NCBI GenBank assembly: GCA_964643075.1 | Contig: CAZXQO010000006.1 | Coordinates: 1-64,000 of the forward strand | Origin: Desulfocucumis sp964643075 | GTDB lineage: Bacteria > Bacillota > Desulfotomaculia > Desulfotomaculales > Desulfocucumaceae | DNA length: 64,000 nucleotides | Reading direction: 5' to 3' | Shown here: positions 7,726-15,681 of the stretch, one piece after another | How positions within the stretch are numbered: position 1 is the stretch's first letter | Layout: each line of letters begins with the position of its first letter | The notes under the pieces: generated by a model | Database searches by the model: none | What the model saw: the letters and a program-made list of their open reading frames with translations, nothing else | What the model was told of the DNA's origin: nothing | Position numbers and translations under genes: made by a program

Positions 7726-9990
7726 CTAGTTTCCTAAAATTTTTTCATTTCCCACTTTTTTGAAGGTCTGTTCGTATTGTTCCATAGTCATTAAAACCGC
7801 CCTGGGTTTACTCCCTTCAAAAGCCCCCACAATACCCCTGCCCTCCATTATATCCAGTAGTCTGGCAGCCCTGGCATACCCTATATGTAGCCGACGCTGC
7901 AGCATAGATATGGAAGCATGTCCGGTCTCAATAAATATTTCCACCGCCCGGGGCAGCAGTTCGTCCTCGGGCTCATACCGGGGCAAAGGCTCCGCCCCGC
8001 TGCCTGACAAGCCCTCGCTATATACAGGGGCAGCCTGTTTCTTCCAGAATAAAACCAAGTGCTCCACTTCCCTGTCGGAAAGATATGCTCCCTGAATCCT
8101 GACGGGCTTGGCAGCACCCACAGGGAAAAACAGCATGTCTCCCTTGCCCAGCAACTTCTCCGCTCCTCCCATGTCTAGTATAGTGCGGGAATCTATCTGG
8201 GAAGAAACTGCGAAAGAAATCCTGGAAGGTATATTAGCCTTGATCAATCCCGTAATAACATCCACCGATGGCCGCTGGGTAGCAATCATCAGGTGTATTC
8301 CTGCCGCCCTGGCCATTTGCGCCAGCCTGCAAACGGAGTCCTCCACGTCCGCCGGCGCTACCATCATCAGGTCAGCCAGTTCGTCTATAATTACCACTAT
8401 ATACGGCAGCGGCGTCCTGAGGTGTGCTTCCCTGCTATTGCAGGAGTTATTGTACCGGTTGATATCCCTGACTCCTGCTGCAGCAAATAACTCGTACCGA
8501 AGTGCCATCTCCTTAACCGCCCAGCGCAGGGATGTGGCTGCTTTCTTGGGATCCGTAACCACCGGCGAAATAAGGTGTGGTATGCCGTTATAGGTGGCTA
8601 GTTCCACCATCTTTGGATCAATTATTAGAAATTTCAGTTCTCCCGGCGTGGCCTTGAATAGCATACTGGCAATCATGGTATTGAGGCAAACACTCTTTCC
8701 GGACCCAGTGGCTCCAGCTATAAGCAGATGGGGCATAAGAGCCAGGTCCGCCACCACCGGACTGCCCGCAATATCTTTACCCAGGGATACCGTTAGCCGG
8801 GAAGGAGCTTTCTGAAATTCATTGGTCTCCAACAGCTCCCTTAAATTAACGGTGGAGATTTCCCTATTGGGCACTTCTATACCTACTGCAGCCTTCCCCG
8901 GTATAGGCGCCTCAATGCGCACATCCGGGGCGGCCATAGACAGGGCTATATCATCAGCCAGGCTTACTATCCTACTGACCTTGATTCCAGGTGGTGGTTG
9001 AATCTCGTACCTGGTAATGGCCGGCCCGCGGGACACCTGCGTAACCTTGGCCCTCACGCCAAAGTTTTCCAAGGTTTCTTCCAGTATCCTTATATTATCG
9101 GTTATATCTTTGTTCGCCCTGGAACTTCTGACCACAGCCGGCCGGGCTAGCATGGACAGTGGAGGCAGGTGGTACTCCTCAACCTGACTTGTGGCAGCAG
9201 CTTCATGCCCGCCAACATAACCCGGGTATTGCTGATCCGGCCTTCCGTCAGCCGATTTGACCAGCCTCAACACAGGACCCCCATTGACAGGCTTAACGTT
9301 TCCGGCCCCGGACTTTTTGCCATCCTGAAGCCCGTCACCCCTGGATTCCTGCCCCGGGGAGCCCTTTTCCTCAGAACTATCGGTCTCCCCGCTAAAATCA
9401 ATGATCAGCGGGGCTTCCCTTTTCTCCTCCTCCTGCTCCTCTATAAACAGGAAATCAACAAAAATATTTTTCAGCGTTGCCGATACCCGGCATAATTTAT
9501 TCCTGGCCCTTTGGTACAAGTCGTTTAAATGGCAGTTAAAAACCAGTAAAACACCTATCAAGGCAAAAGCTCCCAGAATTATAACCGTCCCTACCAGGCC
9601 GAAGGAGCGCCGCAAAGCAATCGCCATAACAGCCCCCAGCAGACCGCCTCCCTTGCCCCGCAGGCCGCCCAGCCAGGCTTGATGATCGGATACAAAAAGA
9701 TGTAGCACGGTCAGGGATACTACAAAGAGCACCATTCCTCCGTAAAGCCTCTGGGGGGCGCCCTCCCGGGGGGGATTCTGGATTAGCCTTAGCCCCAGGT
9801 AGGCCAGCAACAGCGGAAAGAGGTAACGTCCCTCCCCGGTGAAGCTTCTTAATATTTTTTCAAAATAATATGCCACCAGACCAACTCCGGGGTTAAACAG
9901 GCAAACCGTGCACAGCAGAGACAACGAAAAAAACAAAATGCCGACAACCTCAAGCTTAATTTTCTTGTTAAAACTTTTAGGTCCGCTCAC
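7726..9990 (-). CDS. ftsK: DNA translocase FtsK/SpoIIIE
   Basis: Hexameric motor that pumps chromosomal DNA through the division or sporulation septum. The 754-residue protein has about four membrane segments in the first 170 residues, a variable linker rich in charged residues, the FtsK motor and a C-terminal winged-helix gamma domain. The motor has Walker A AGATGSGKS, a Walker B region ending IDELADL, and the SRISFAVSSQIDSRTILD block; the gamma domain reads SISMLQRRLHIGYARAARL. The size matches SpoIIIE-type proteins. The GTG start at 9990 follows GAGGAGG. A 13-bp inverted repeat encloses the start region (separate entry). Confidence 0.95.
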   Translation of the reverse strand: MSGPKSFNKKIKLEVVGILFFSLSLLCTVCLFNPGVGLVAYYFEKILRSFTGEGRYLFPLLLAYLGLRLIQNPPREGAPQRLYGGMVLFVVSLTVLHLFVSDHQAWLGGLRGKGGGLLGAVMAIALRRSFGLVGTVIILGAFALIGVLLVFNCHLNDLYQRARNKLCRVSATLKNIFVDFLFIEEQEEEKREAPLIIDFSGETDSSEEKGSPGQESRGDGLQDGKKSGAGNVKPVNGGPVLRLVKSADGRPDQQYPGYVGGHEAAATSQVEEYHLPPLSMLARPAVVRSSRANKDITDNIRILEETLENFGVRAKVTQVSRGPAITRYEIQPPPGIKVSRIVSLADDIALSMAAPDVRIEAPIPGKAAVGIEVPNREISTVNLRELLETNEFQKAPSRLTVSLGKDIAGSPVVADLALMPHLLIAGATGSGKSVCLNTMIASMLFKATPGELKFLIIDPKMVELATYNGIPHLISPVVTDPKKAATSLRWAVKEMALRYELFAAAGVRDINRYNNSCNSREAHLRTPLPYIVVIIDELADLMMVAPADVEDSVCRLAQMARAAGIHLMIATQRPSVDVITGLIKANIPSRISFAVSSQIDSRTILDMGGAEKLLGKGDMLFFPVGAAKPVRIQGAYLSDREVEHLVLFWKKQAAPVYSEGLSGSGAEPLPRYEPEDELLPRAVEIFIETGHASISMLQRRLHIGYARAARLLDIMEGRGIVGAFEGSKPRAVLMTMEQYEQTFKKVGNEKILGN

Positions 9991-10034
9991 TTTAATTACC
10001 TCCTCTGGTAAATTATAGCATAGCGGACCTAAAA
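9975..10034 (-). promoter_or_regulatory. Inverted repeat enclosing the ftsK start region
   Basis: TTTTAGGTCCGCT (9975-9987) and AGCGGACCTAAAA (10022-10034) are perfect 13-bp reverse complements. They flank the ribosome site, the GTG start and a TATAAT-like box at about 10013. In the mRNA the right-hand arm lies upstream and the left-hand arm inside the first codons, so a hairpin would trap the ribosome site. Whether the upstream arm is transcribed depends on the promoter position, which is not certain. Confidence 0.6.
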
Positions 10035-10107
10035 TTATTTGTCATATTCATGTTTTTAACCGGTTGATTGTAAATTTTTCTCTCCTTACCATAAAGTGAT
10101 CCTTCCA

Positions 10108-10893
10108 CTAACCTCTGAGTAAAGCCACTGCAATTACAACCGAGCCGAGGATAAATCTGTACCAGACAAAAATGCCAAAGCTATTCCTGGTAAGGTAGCG
10201 TAGCAACAGTTTTATAGCAAAAAAACCGGTCAACGCCGAAACAGCCACCCCAGTCAGAAAAGGGGTATTAAGGTCGGCAGGTGTGAGATCCTTCATCTTT
10301 AGCAACCCTGCCCCCAGTATAATGGGAGTTGATAATAAAAAGGAAAACCTGGCTGCCGTTTCACGATCCAGACCCAGCATTCTTCCCGCCGTCATGGTTA
10401 TACCCGAACGGGATACCCCGGGAATGATAGCCAGTGCCTGGGAAATGCCGATCCACACGCCGTCGGAAAATTTCACCTGCTGCAATTTTTTGCGTGCCGG
10501 AGCCAATTTATCCGCCAGGTAAAGTATAACGCCCATGGCTATTAACAGCACGCCAATTAACAGGGGAGCCCGGAAAATTGTCTCCGCCTGTTTCTCCAGC
10601 AGATAGCCCACCGCTGCCCCTGGAACGGTGGCGGTTACAAGGCACCAAAAGAGCCTCCCCTCAATGGTACGCCGCAAACGCAGGCCATCATGAGCCAGGA
10701 TCAGCCAGTCCCGCCAAAAGAAAGCCACCACTGAGAGCAGAGTTCCCATATGCAGGGCCACATCAAAGGTTAGTCCGGCGTCTTTCCAGTGGAAGAGCCA
10801 AGGCACCAGAACCAGATGGGCGGAACTTGATATAGGCAAAAATTCCCCCAGCCCCTGCACCAAACCAAGAATTGCAGCACTAATGACAGTCAA
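10108..10893 (-). CDS. uppP: Undecaprenyl-diphosphatase UppP/BacA
   Basis: Integral membrane enzyme that dephosphorylates undecaprenyl pyrophosphate, recycling the lipid carrier of wall synthesis. The 261-residue product has the two family signatures: QGLGEFLPISSSAHL (about residues 13-27) and PGVSRSGIT (about residues 159-167). It has about seven or eight hydrophobic segments. The TTG start at 10893 is preceded by GGGAGGGTG. It is transcribed alone or with ftsK downstream, with about 117 bp between them. Two unrelated PAP2-type enzymes with a likely overlapping activity lie at 46.0 and 50.9 kb. Confidence 0.95.
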   Translation of the reverse strand: MTVISAAILGLVQGLGEFLPISSSAHLVLVPWLFHWKDAGLTFDVALHMGTLLSVVAFFWRDWLILAHDGLRLRRTIEGRLFWCLVTATVPGAAVGYLLEKQAETIFRAPLLIGVLLIAMGVILYLADKLAPARKKLQQVKFSDGVWIGISQALAIIPGVSRSGITMTAGRMLGLDRETAARFSFLLSTPIILGAGLLKMKDLTPADLNTPFLTGVAVSALTGFFAIKLLLRYLTRNSFGIFVWYRFILGSVVIAVALLRG

Positions 10894-11134
10894 AATATCA
10901 CCCTCCCCGCTTTTAATAACTTACATAATATTACATATTGTTGTGATTCCCATAAAGAAAACCGGCCAATGCGATTCAGCCTGGCCAATCCCGCTTCCTT
11001 GCAAACAACAAAGCGACACGACTTCCCTTTGAGCTGGGCAAATATCACCGTTTACAGCCTATAAAAACAAGTCGTACAACAGCCAAAAACAATTATAGCA
11101 CAATGCTATTTTTTATGCATTATGATCGTTATAC

Positions 11135-11380
11135 ATGGTTGTTTCTCTTAACATAGCTATTTTTGCAACCATTTTACCCTTTGGCTTTTTTTTCAAAGGA
11201 TTAAACCTCCTTTCTCCTGTTAAAAGCGGTATAACCAGCACCTTGGAACCTGTGGCAGCCGTTCTGGCGGCATTTATATTCCTTGATAAAGTACTTAGCC
11301 CTACTCAGATAAGCGGTTGCATATAAATACTGGCAGCTGCAATACTGATTCAGTTGAAAAATGAAAACATCGTCAGGTAG
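11135..11380 (+). pseudogene. Remnant of an EamA/DMT-family transporter (C-terminal end only)
   Basis: The frame encodes the last two helices of a drug/metabolite transporter: LLSPVKSGITSTLEPVAAVL, then FLDKVLSP. An in-frame TAA follows, and after it the same frame continues with ILAAAILIQLKNEN, the usual last helix. The first eight or so helices are absent. The stop plus the truncation make it a dead gene. The rest of the 10894-11547 gap shows nothing else that I can identify until the promoter at 11493. Confidence 0.7.
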
Positions 11381-11492
11381 GAAATTAATAATACCTGTTT
11401 AAATGGTAAACATATGTTCATCCTTGGAAGTAAATTACCAGCCCCGAAAAAAATGTAAATAAAAAAGTTAATGTTAAATTTGCAAATAAAGG

Positions 11493-11521
11493 TTTACCTC
11501 TCCTTAAGTATTGGTTATAAT
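11493..11521 (+). promoter_or_regulatory. Promoter of the 102-residue protein gene
   Basis: TTTACC (11493-11498), a 17-bp spacer and a perfect TATAAT (11516-11521), 26 bp upstream of the TTG start. Confidence 0.65.
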
Positions 11522-11547
11522 ACTAAAAAAACAAGGAGTGTTTTACA

Positions 11548-11856
11548 TTGGCTTTTGAAATTTACAAACCTAGGGGAGAAAAACAAGAGAAAGCACCGAT
11601 AGTATCCTTATCTAAGACTTCCGTTGTGCTAAATAACATCGCCCGGGAAAAGCTCGCCACTGACAGAATTGAACTGGCCTATGATAGAGAAACAAATAAT
11701 ATTCGCGTAAGGGCAGTGGAAGAAGGCGGCATGGAAATCAGAAAGACCAAAGTATTTGGCAAAGGTTTTTACAACCAGTTCGGTATTACCCAAAAGGGTA
11801 AATACGAGGCGAAATTTAACCCTGACGAAAAGGCATTATATATTCAATTACGATAA
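11548..11856 (+). CDS. Small soluble protein of unknown function, 102 residues
   Basis: I do not recognise a named family. The gene has all the marks of a real, independent unit: a strong promoter, the ribosome site AAGGAGTG before a TTG start at 11548, and a terminator right at the stop. The product is hydrophilic and has no signal peptide or membrane helix. It has a Lys/Glu-rich first 20 residues, then a predicted alpha/beta stretch ending in a Lys-rich tail (QKGKYEAKFN). The motif SLSKTSVVLNNIAREKL could be a DNA- or nucleotide-binding helix pair, but this is a guess. Confidence 0.75.
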   Translation: MAFEIYKPRGEKQEKAPIVSLSKTSVVLNNIAREKLATDRIELAYDRETNNIRVRAVEEGGMEIRKTKVFGKGFYNQFGITQKGKYEAKFNPDEKALYIQLR

Positions 11857-11880
11857 CCCGCACTTAGCGGGTTTTTTTTT
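11855..11880 (+). terminator. Terminator of the 102-residue protein gene
   Basis: Arms AACCCGC and GCGGGTT around ACTTA, followed by ten T. Confidence 0.9.
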
Positions 11881-12089
11881 TGCAGTCCAAAATATTTTTC
11901 ACAAGACATAATTAAGCTGCAGTTGAATAAAATTGCATAAAAAGCTTCGGCAGGCCCGGGCAGGATTTACCGATAAACAGACATAAACGTAAAATGCCCG
12001 GGATTTTGCTTGTTTTCAGGAACTATTGCATGTTTACTTTTTGTTCAAAATCTGCTAAAATTATTTTCAAAGGGGGGAGACTTAACTCC

Positions 12090-12200
12090 GTGGACTCAGA
12101 AATAGGCTTATTAATACTGGGAGCGGTACCGCTTTTGATAGTGGTTGCCACATTCAGAATGATTTTTACCAAGGGAAGAATATGGTCCGACATTAGTTAA
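12090..12200 (+). CDS. Small single-pass membrane protein, 36 residues
   Basis: A GTG at 12090 lies behind the strong site AAAGGGGGGAG. The product begins VDSEIGLLILGAVPLLIVVA, so nearly half of it is one hydrophobic helix, followed by a short basic tail (MIFTKGRIWSDIS). A terminator follows 37 bp later. The frame is open further upstream to an ATG at 11994, but that part looks non-coding. The function is unknown; a small regulatory or stress membrane peptide is possible. Confidence 0.5.
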   Translation: MDSEIGLLILGAVPLLIVVATFRMIFTKGRIWSDIS

Positions 12201-12237
12201 CCATAGATATAGTGACATAGATATAACTCAAAACCTT

Positions 12238-12268
12238 AAACTCCGTTAATTGTAAACGGAGTTTTTTA
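12238..12268 (+). terminator. Terminator after the small membrane protein
   Basis: Arms AAACTCCGTT and AACGGAGTTT with a TTTTTT tail. Confidence 0.85.
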
Positions 12269-12378
12269 TTTTTATAAAAAATTTTTCAATAATCCATACC
12301 ACAAAAAGGAATTTAGCAATATATGTATAATGCTAATATTTGGTAATGTAATGTTAATTTGCTTTAAGGAGGGTTTTT

Positions 12379-13167
12379 ATGGAGTGTTTCACGGAGTATA
12401 GGAATGTAGTGGCGAAGATTAAAGGACTGGCCAGCGACATAACCTCATTAAAACAGAGTCAATGGGAAGAACTTACCCGCTTAAACCAGACAAGAAACAA
12501 TCTTAACTCCGCCATTATCAATGCTGTGCGAAAGCGAAATACAGCCTTGGAGGAATCAGCCGCGATACTGGCAGAACACATTAAGGAAGCCAGGCAGGCC
12601 CTCGCCCGTACCGAAAGTCCCGAATGCACTACGGATGACGTGATGGCTCTGGAAGCCGTATGGCAGAAATCAACTTCCCTGTTTCATAAAATATCCGGCC
12701 TACTGGTCACCAGGCCAACAGCTCCGGCTACTTGCACAAGCCCACGGGTTTTGACGCCGGAGACACCGGCTGAAACAGACGGAGAAGAGGAAGGACCGAA
12801 ACAGCCGGACATTGCGGATAAGGTGCAGACCTTTACCGGGAAAAGCCCCTCCTGTACCACCGTAGAGGTTTGCCCTGCGGTTATACAAAAAGAAGTCGCG
12901 GCAGCCCTGGATAAGACATCTGGCGTGGTAATAACAGAAGCCGGTAAAACGGAATTAAAAAGCCGGAGCGTTCCCATAAACCCAAAAACGGTGATACCGC
13001 CAAAAAAAAATAAAAAATCAAAGAACGACAAGCACCCCAAAAAAGATATGCCCAAAATAACCGCCATATCTGTAATGCCCACCAGGATTATGCCCTATGA
13101 AAACGGAGATATTTTACCGGAAGAGATTAAGCGCAACGTTGAAGCCATAAAACTTGGAAAACGATAA
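12379..13167 (+). CDS. Unrecognised two-part protein: helical N-terminus, low-complexity basic C-terminus
   Basis: 262 residues, no family recognised. The start at 12379 follows AAGGAGG. Residues 1-80 or so look like a continuous helix or coiled coil (ITSLKQSQWEELTRLNQTRN, then a heptad-like stretch to ARQAL). Residues 110-215 are low-complexity and rich in Thr, Pro and Ser, with five Cys in the whole protein. Residues 205-225 are strongly basic (PPKKNKKSKNDKHPKK). There is no signal peptide or membrane helix. The layout suggests a structural or nucleic-acid-contacting protein, possibly spore-related, but that is speculation. It is followed by a long palindrome and the prepilin peptidase gene. 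Confidence 0.7.
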   Translation: MECFTEYRNVVAKIKGLASDITSLKQSQWEELTRLNQTRNNLNSAIINAVRKRNTALEESAAILAEHIKEARQALARTESPECTTDDVMALEAVWQKSTSLFHKISGLLVTRPTAPATCTSPRVLTPETPAETDGEEEGPKQPDIADKVQTFTGKSPSCTTVEVCPAVIQKEVAAALDKTSGVVITEAGKTELKSRSVPINPKTVIPPKKNKKSKNDKHPKKDMPKITAISVMPTRIMPYENGDILPEEIKRNVEAIKLGKR

Positions 13168-13202
13168 ACATTGTAACTGGTTCTAACGGGCCAGTCCCTG
13201 AA

Positions 13203-13246
13203 CTGGAACACCCCAAAATAGTGTATAATATTTTGGGGTGTTCCAG
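13203..13246. other. Long perfect palindrome: terminator or operator
   Basis: An 18-bp perfect inverted repeat beginning CTGGAACACCCCAAAA (13203-13220, with 13229-13246) and an 8-nt loop. There is no T-run, so it is not a classical terminator. A TATAAT (13224-13229) spans the loop, so it could be an operator over the promoter of the prepilin peptidase gene. Confidence 0.55.
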
Positions 13247-13331
13247 ATTGTCATTTAAATCGTTTTTATCTGCATCTATCGGACTATTGGGGCTTAATAC
13301 TGAATACCGGTAAGGGCGGGTTGATACAAAA

Positions 13332-14114
13332 ATGCATGGTTATTCTTTTATAGTTTTGGCCTTTGCCGGCATGCTGGGTTTAATTACGGGCAGTTTTATA
13401 AATGTTTGCATTTATCGTCTTCCCCGGGGCGAATCAATAATGTTTCCCCCTTCCCATTGCACTGAATGTGGAGAAAAAATAAAAATAATTGATTTGTTTC
13501 CAGTAATCAGTTATCTGCTGTTAAAAAGACGTTGCCGTTTCTGCGGGGAAGGGATAGGCATACGTTATCCAATGGTGGAAATAATCACTGGAGTTTTATT
13601 TATAGCCCTGCTACTGAGGTTTGATATTAATTTCATATTGTTAAAATACATAGTATTAACCTGCATTTTGCTTACTATAACCTTTATCGACCTGGAGTTT
13701 TATATAATTCCCGATGAGGCTGTGCTGGCAGGTCTGGCGGCAGGCGTTTTGCTTCATTATCCAGCCGGCGATATCACGGTAATGTCTTCCCTTTACGGCA
13801 TACTATCCTCCACCGGCTTTTTATTATCTGTTAATCTAATCAGCCCTTTGCTATTCAAAAAAGAAGGCATGGGCATGGGCGACGTAAAACTATCTCTGGT
13901 AATGGGCCTATACCTTGGGTGGCCGCTTTCATTGCTGGCGATTTTTATGGCCTGCTGTGTTGGAGGTCTGGCAGGAATGGCGCTTATGCTGCTAAAAAAG
14001 AAAAACGCCGGTGAAATCATTCCCTTCGGCCCTTTCCTGGCAGCCAGCTCTATAGTCTGTTTTATGTGGGGCAGGGAATTAATCAACTGGTATGTAACAC
14101 ATTTCTTAACATAA
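13332..14114 (+). CDS. pilD: Prepilin peptidase (type IV leader peptidase)
   Basis: Membrane aspartic protease (A24A) that cleaves and often N-methylates type IV prepilins or pseudopilins. The 260-residue product has GSFINVCIYRLPRGESI near the N-terminus and two CxxC pairs (CTEC and CRFC, about residues 43-73) that define the usual zinc-binding loop. Catalytic Asp residues are in FIDLEFYIIPDE and MGMGDVKL. It has about seven membrane helices. No pilin or secretion genes are nearby, so it is an orphan. Its last 67 bp are duplicated, in diverged form, at about 15461-15522. Confidence 0.93.
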   Translation: MHGYSFIVLAFAGMLGLITGSFINVCIYRLPRGESIMFPPSHCTECGEKIKIIDLFPVISYLLLKRRCRFCGEGIGIRYPMVEIITGVLFIALLLRFDINFILLKYIVLTCILLTITFIDLEFYIIPDEAVLAGLAAGVLLHYPAGDITVMSSLYGILSSTGFLLSVNLISPLLFKKEGMGMGDVKLSLVMGLYLGWPLSLLAIFMACCVGGLAGMALMLLKKKNAGEIIPFGPFLAASSIVCFMWGRELINWYVTHFLT

Positions 14115-14271
14115 AAAGAACAACAAAAGGCGGCTGCGCCACGGAATTACAACCGTAAGCCTCAGCCGCCATTAATTTCTCATCTAAACTTCAAATTAAC
14201 CCCTGGAGGGTACAAATTCCACGATGACCGTACTGTTCCTGCTTAATTTTGTTCCGGGCGCAGGGCTTTGC
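14048..14271. repeat. Left copy of a duplicated pilD-tail/spoVD-tail segment
   Basis: This segment holds the true pilD 3' end, a bidirectional hairpin and a copy of the last 25 or so codons of spoVD (minus strand, ending SPAPGTKLSRNSTVIVEF). It aligns along its whole length with 15461-15681, with many substitutions. The two copies are in direct orientation and bracket the RHS fragment. Confidence 0.8.
14129..14170. terminator. Bidirectional terminator-like hairpin (pilD / spoVD-tail copy)
   Basis: GGCGGCTG and CAGCCGCC arms with an inner ACGG/CCGT pair, just after the pilD stop. The homologous hairpin lies at 15539-15580. Confidence 0.65.
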
Positions 14272-15460
14272 CACATCCGCGACTCCAATGACGGCTTCTT
14301 CCCCTCACCGAAGGCGTCGTAGGTGTAGAGGTTGAGGGGATTCCCATATACGTCGCTTATTACAGAGATGCTCCCCAGCCCGTCCTGGTGGTAAAACATC
14401 TGTCCTGCAGGTCCTATGCCACTTAATATTCTCCCGGCGTAGATGTAATTATTTTCCTCTCCTGAACTGTCTTTTTCTACAAGCAGCCGGGGCAGTCCTG
14501 CATTGATATCGTAAATATATTCATAATTGCCGTATACCGCGCCGGAGGCGCTCATGCCGGTACGGTTCTCATTGCCGTCGTAGGCGTAATGAACAGATTT
14601 ATTATCATCCGTATAGCTTGACCAATCGATTCTCATAGTCATAAGCGTAGTTAACGGATTGTCCTACAGAGATAAGGTTTCCGTTAATGTCGTATCCGTA
14701 TGGAACTGGGCTGGCCTGAATAAGACGGTTGGCGTCGTCGTACGTGTATGCACCGCGTCCCGCTGCAGCGGCCCCCTCTGGCCTAGGAAGAGGTAGTCGG
14801 AACCGGCGAGTTTCCCAATGGGTCAGTTATGGTATTGATCCTGTTAACAGGATCGTAATTGAAGGCTGTGATGTGATTTTCTCCATCGGTTTGCTCATCG
14901 ACTCTGCCGTTGGCATCATAGATATTGGAAACAATATGATGATTCCCGGGGTCGACAATAGAACTCAACAGGCCCTCAGAATACTCATAGTTCCAGACTC
15001 CGCCGTTTACGTCTGTGCAGAAGGTCAGGTTCCCGCTTCCATCATAGGTGAAGCTTACAGTTCTGCCGGCCGGGTCGGTTACCTGTTTCAGCTTATTATC
15101 AGGCCAGTATTGGAACCCGAGCACACGCCCGCCGGGTTCTGTAACTGATTGCAGCAGGGACCCGCTGTAAATAAGGGAGTTGGTGTTATTGTTCTTATCT
15201 TTGATAGCCGTTAACACTCCGGAGGAATTGAATACAAAAATGGTTTGATCCTTAAAGGTTAAGAGGAAGCCTTCATCAGTGCGGGTAAGGGTTTCAAAAC
15301 ACGCTAACGGGCGTATATAAGTATCATTGTCATATGGGAATGTTTCCTGGTGTCCATCGGGATAGAGCACCGTTGCCGAGTTGTCTTCATTTATGGTTAT
15401 GGTACAGTTATAGTTGTGCTGCCACCCCTTGCCCAGGGGTCCAATCCTGCCATTGGCTCT
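14272..15460 (-). pseudogene. RHS-repeat protein fragment, frameshifted and truncated at both ends
   Basis: Two open stretches (15370-14783 and 14642-14196), linked by sequence in other frames, carry classical RHS/YD repeats: PDGHQETFPYD, DPAGRTVSFTYDGSGNLT, then FNYDPVNRINTITDPLGN, HQDGLGSISVISDVYGN and YTYDAFG. Upstream of the first ATG the frame continues with GRIGPLGKGWQHNYN, typical of the start of an RHS core. The gene lacks its N-terminal delivery part and the DPxGL end and toxin tip. Its last codons run in frame into the copied spoVD tail. Frameshifts lie between 14642 and 14783. RHS proteins normally wrap and deliver toxins; this one cannot be functional. Confidence 0.8.
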
Positions 15461-15681
15461 ATTGTCTGTTTATTGTGGGGCAGGGAATTAATCAACTGGT
15501 ATGTATCACCTTTCCTAACATAAAACACAACCAAAAAAGGCGGCTAAGCAAACGGATTGATAACCGTAGGTCAGCCACCTTTTATTTATCTTGTTAACTA
15601 CAATTATCCCTTTGGGGGTTCAAATTCCACGACAACTGTACTGTTCCTGCTTAACTTTGTTCCGGGAGAAGGGCTTTGCTT
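15461..15681. repeat. Right copy of the duplicated pilD-tail/spoVD-tail segment
   Basis: Aligns with 14048-14271. Here the spoVD tail is the real one, and the pilD tail (from about 15461 to the TAA at 15522) is the extra copy. Confidence 0.8.
15539..15580 (-). terminator. Terminator of spoVD
   Basis: Stem GGTGGCT/AGCCGCC with inner ACGG/CCGT on the minus strand, followed by TTTTTT. It lies 24 bp beyond the spoVD stop. Confidence 0.75.

Noticed and set aside
12684..13082. Long minus-strand open frame opposite the 262-residue protein
   Set aside because: It lies antisense to a frame with a better ribosome site and terminator context, and its composition looks like a shadow.
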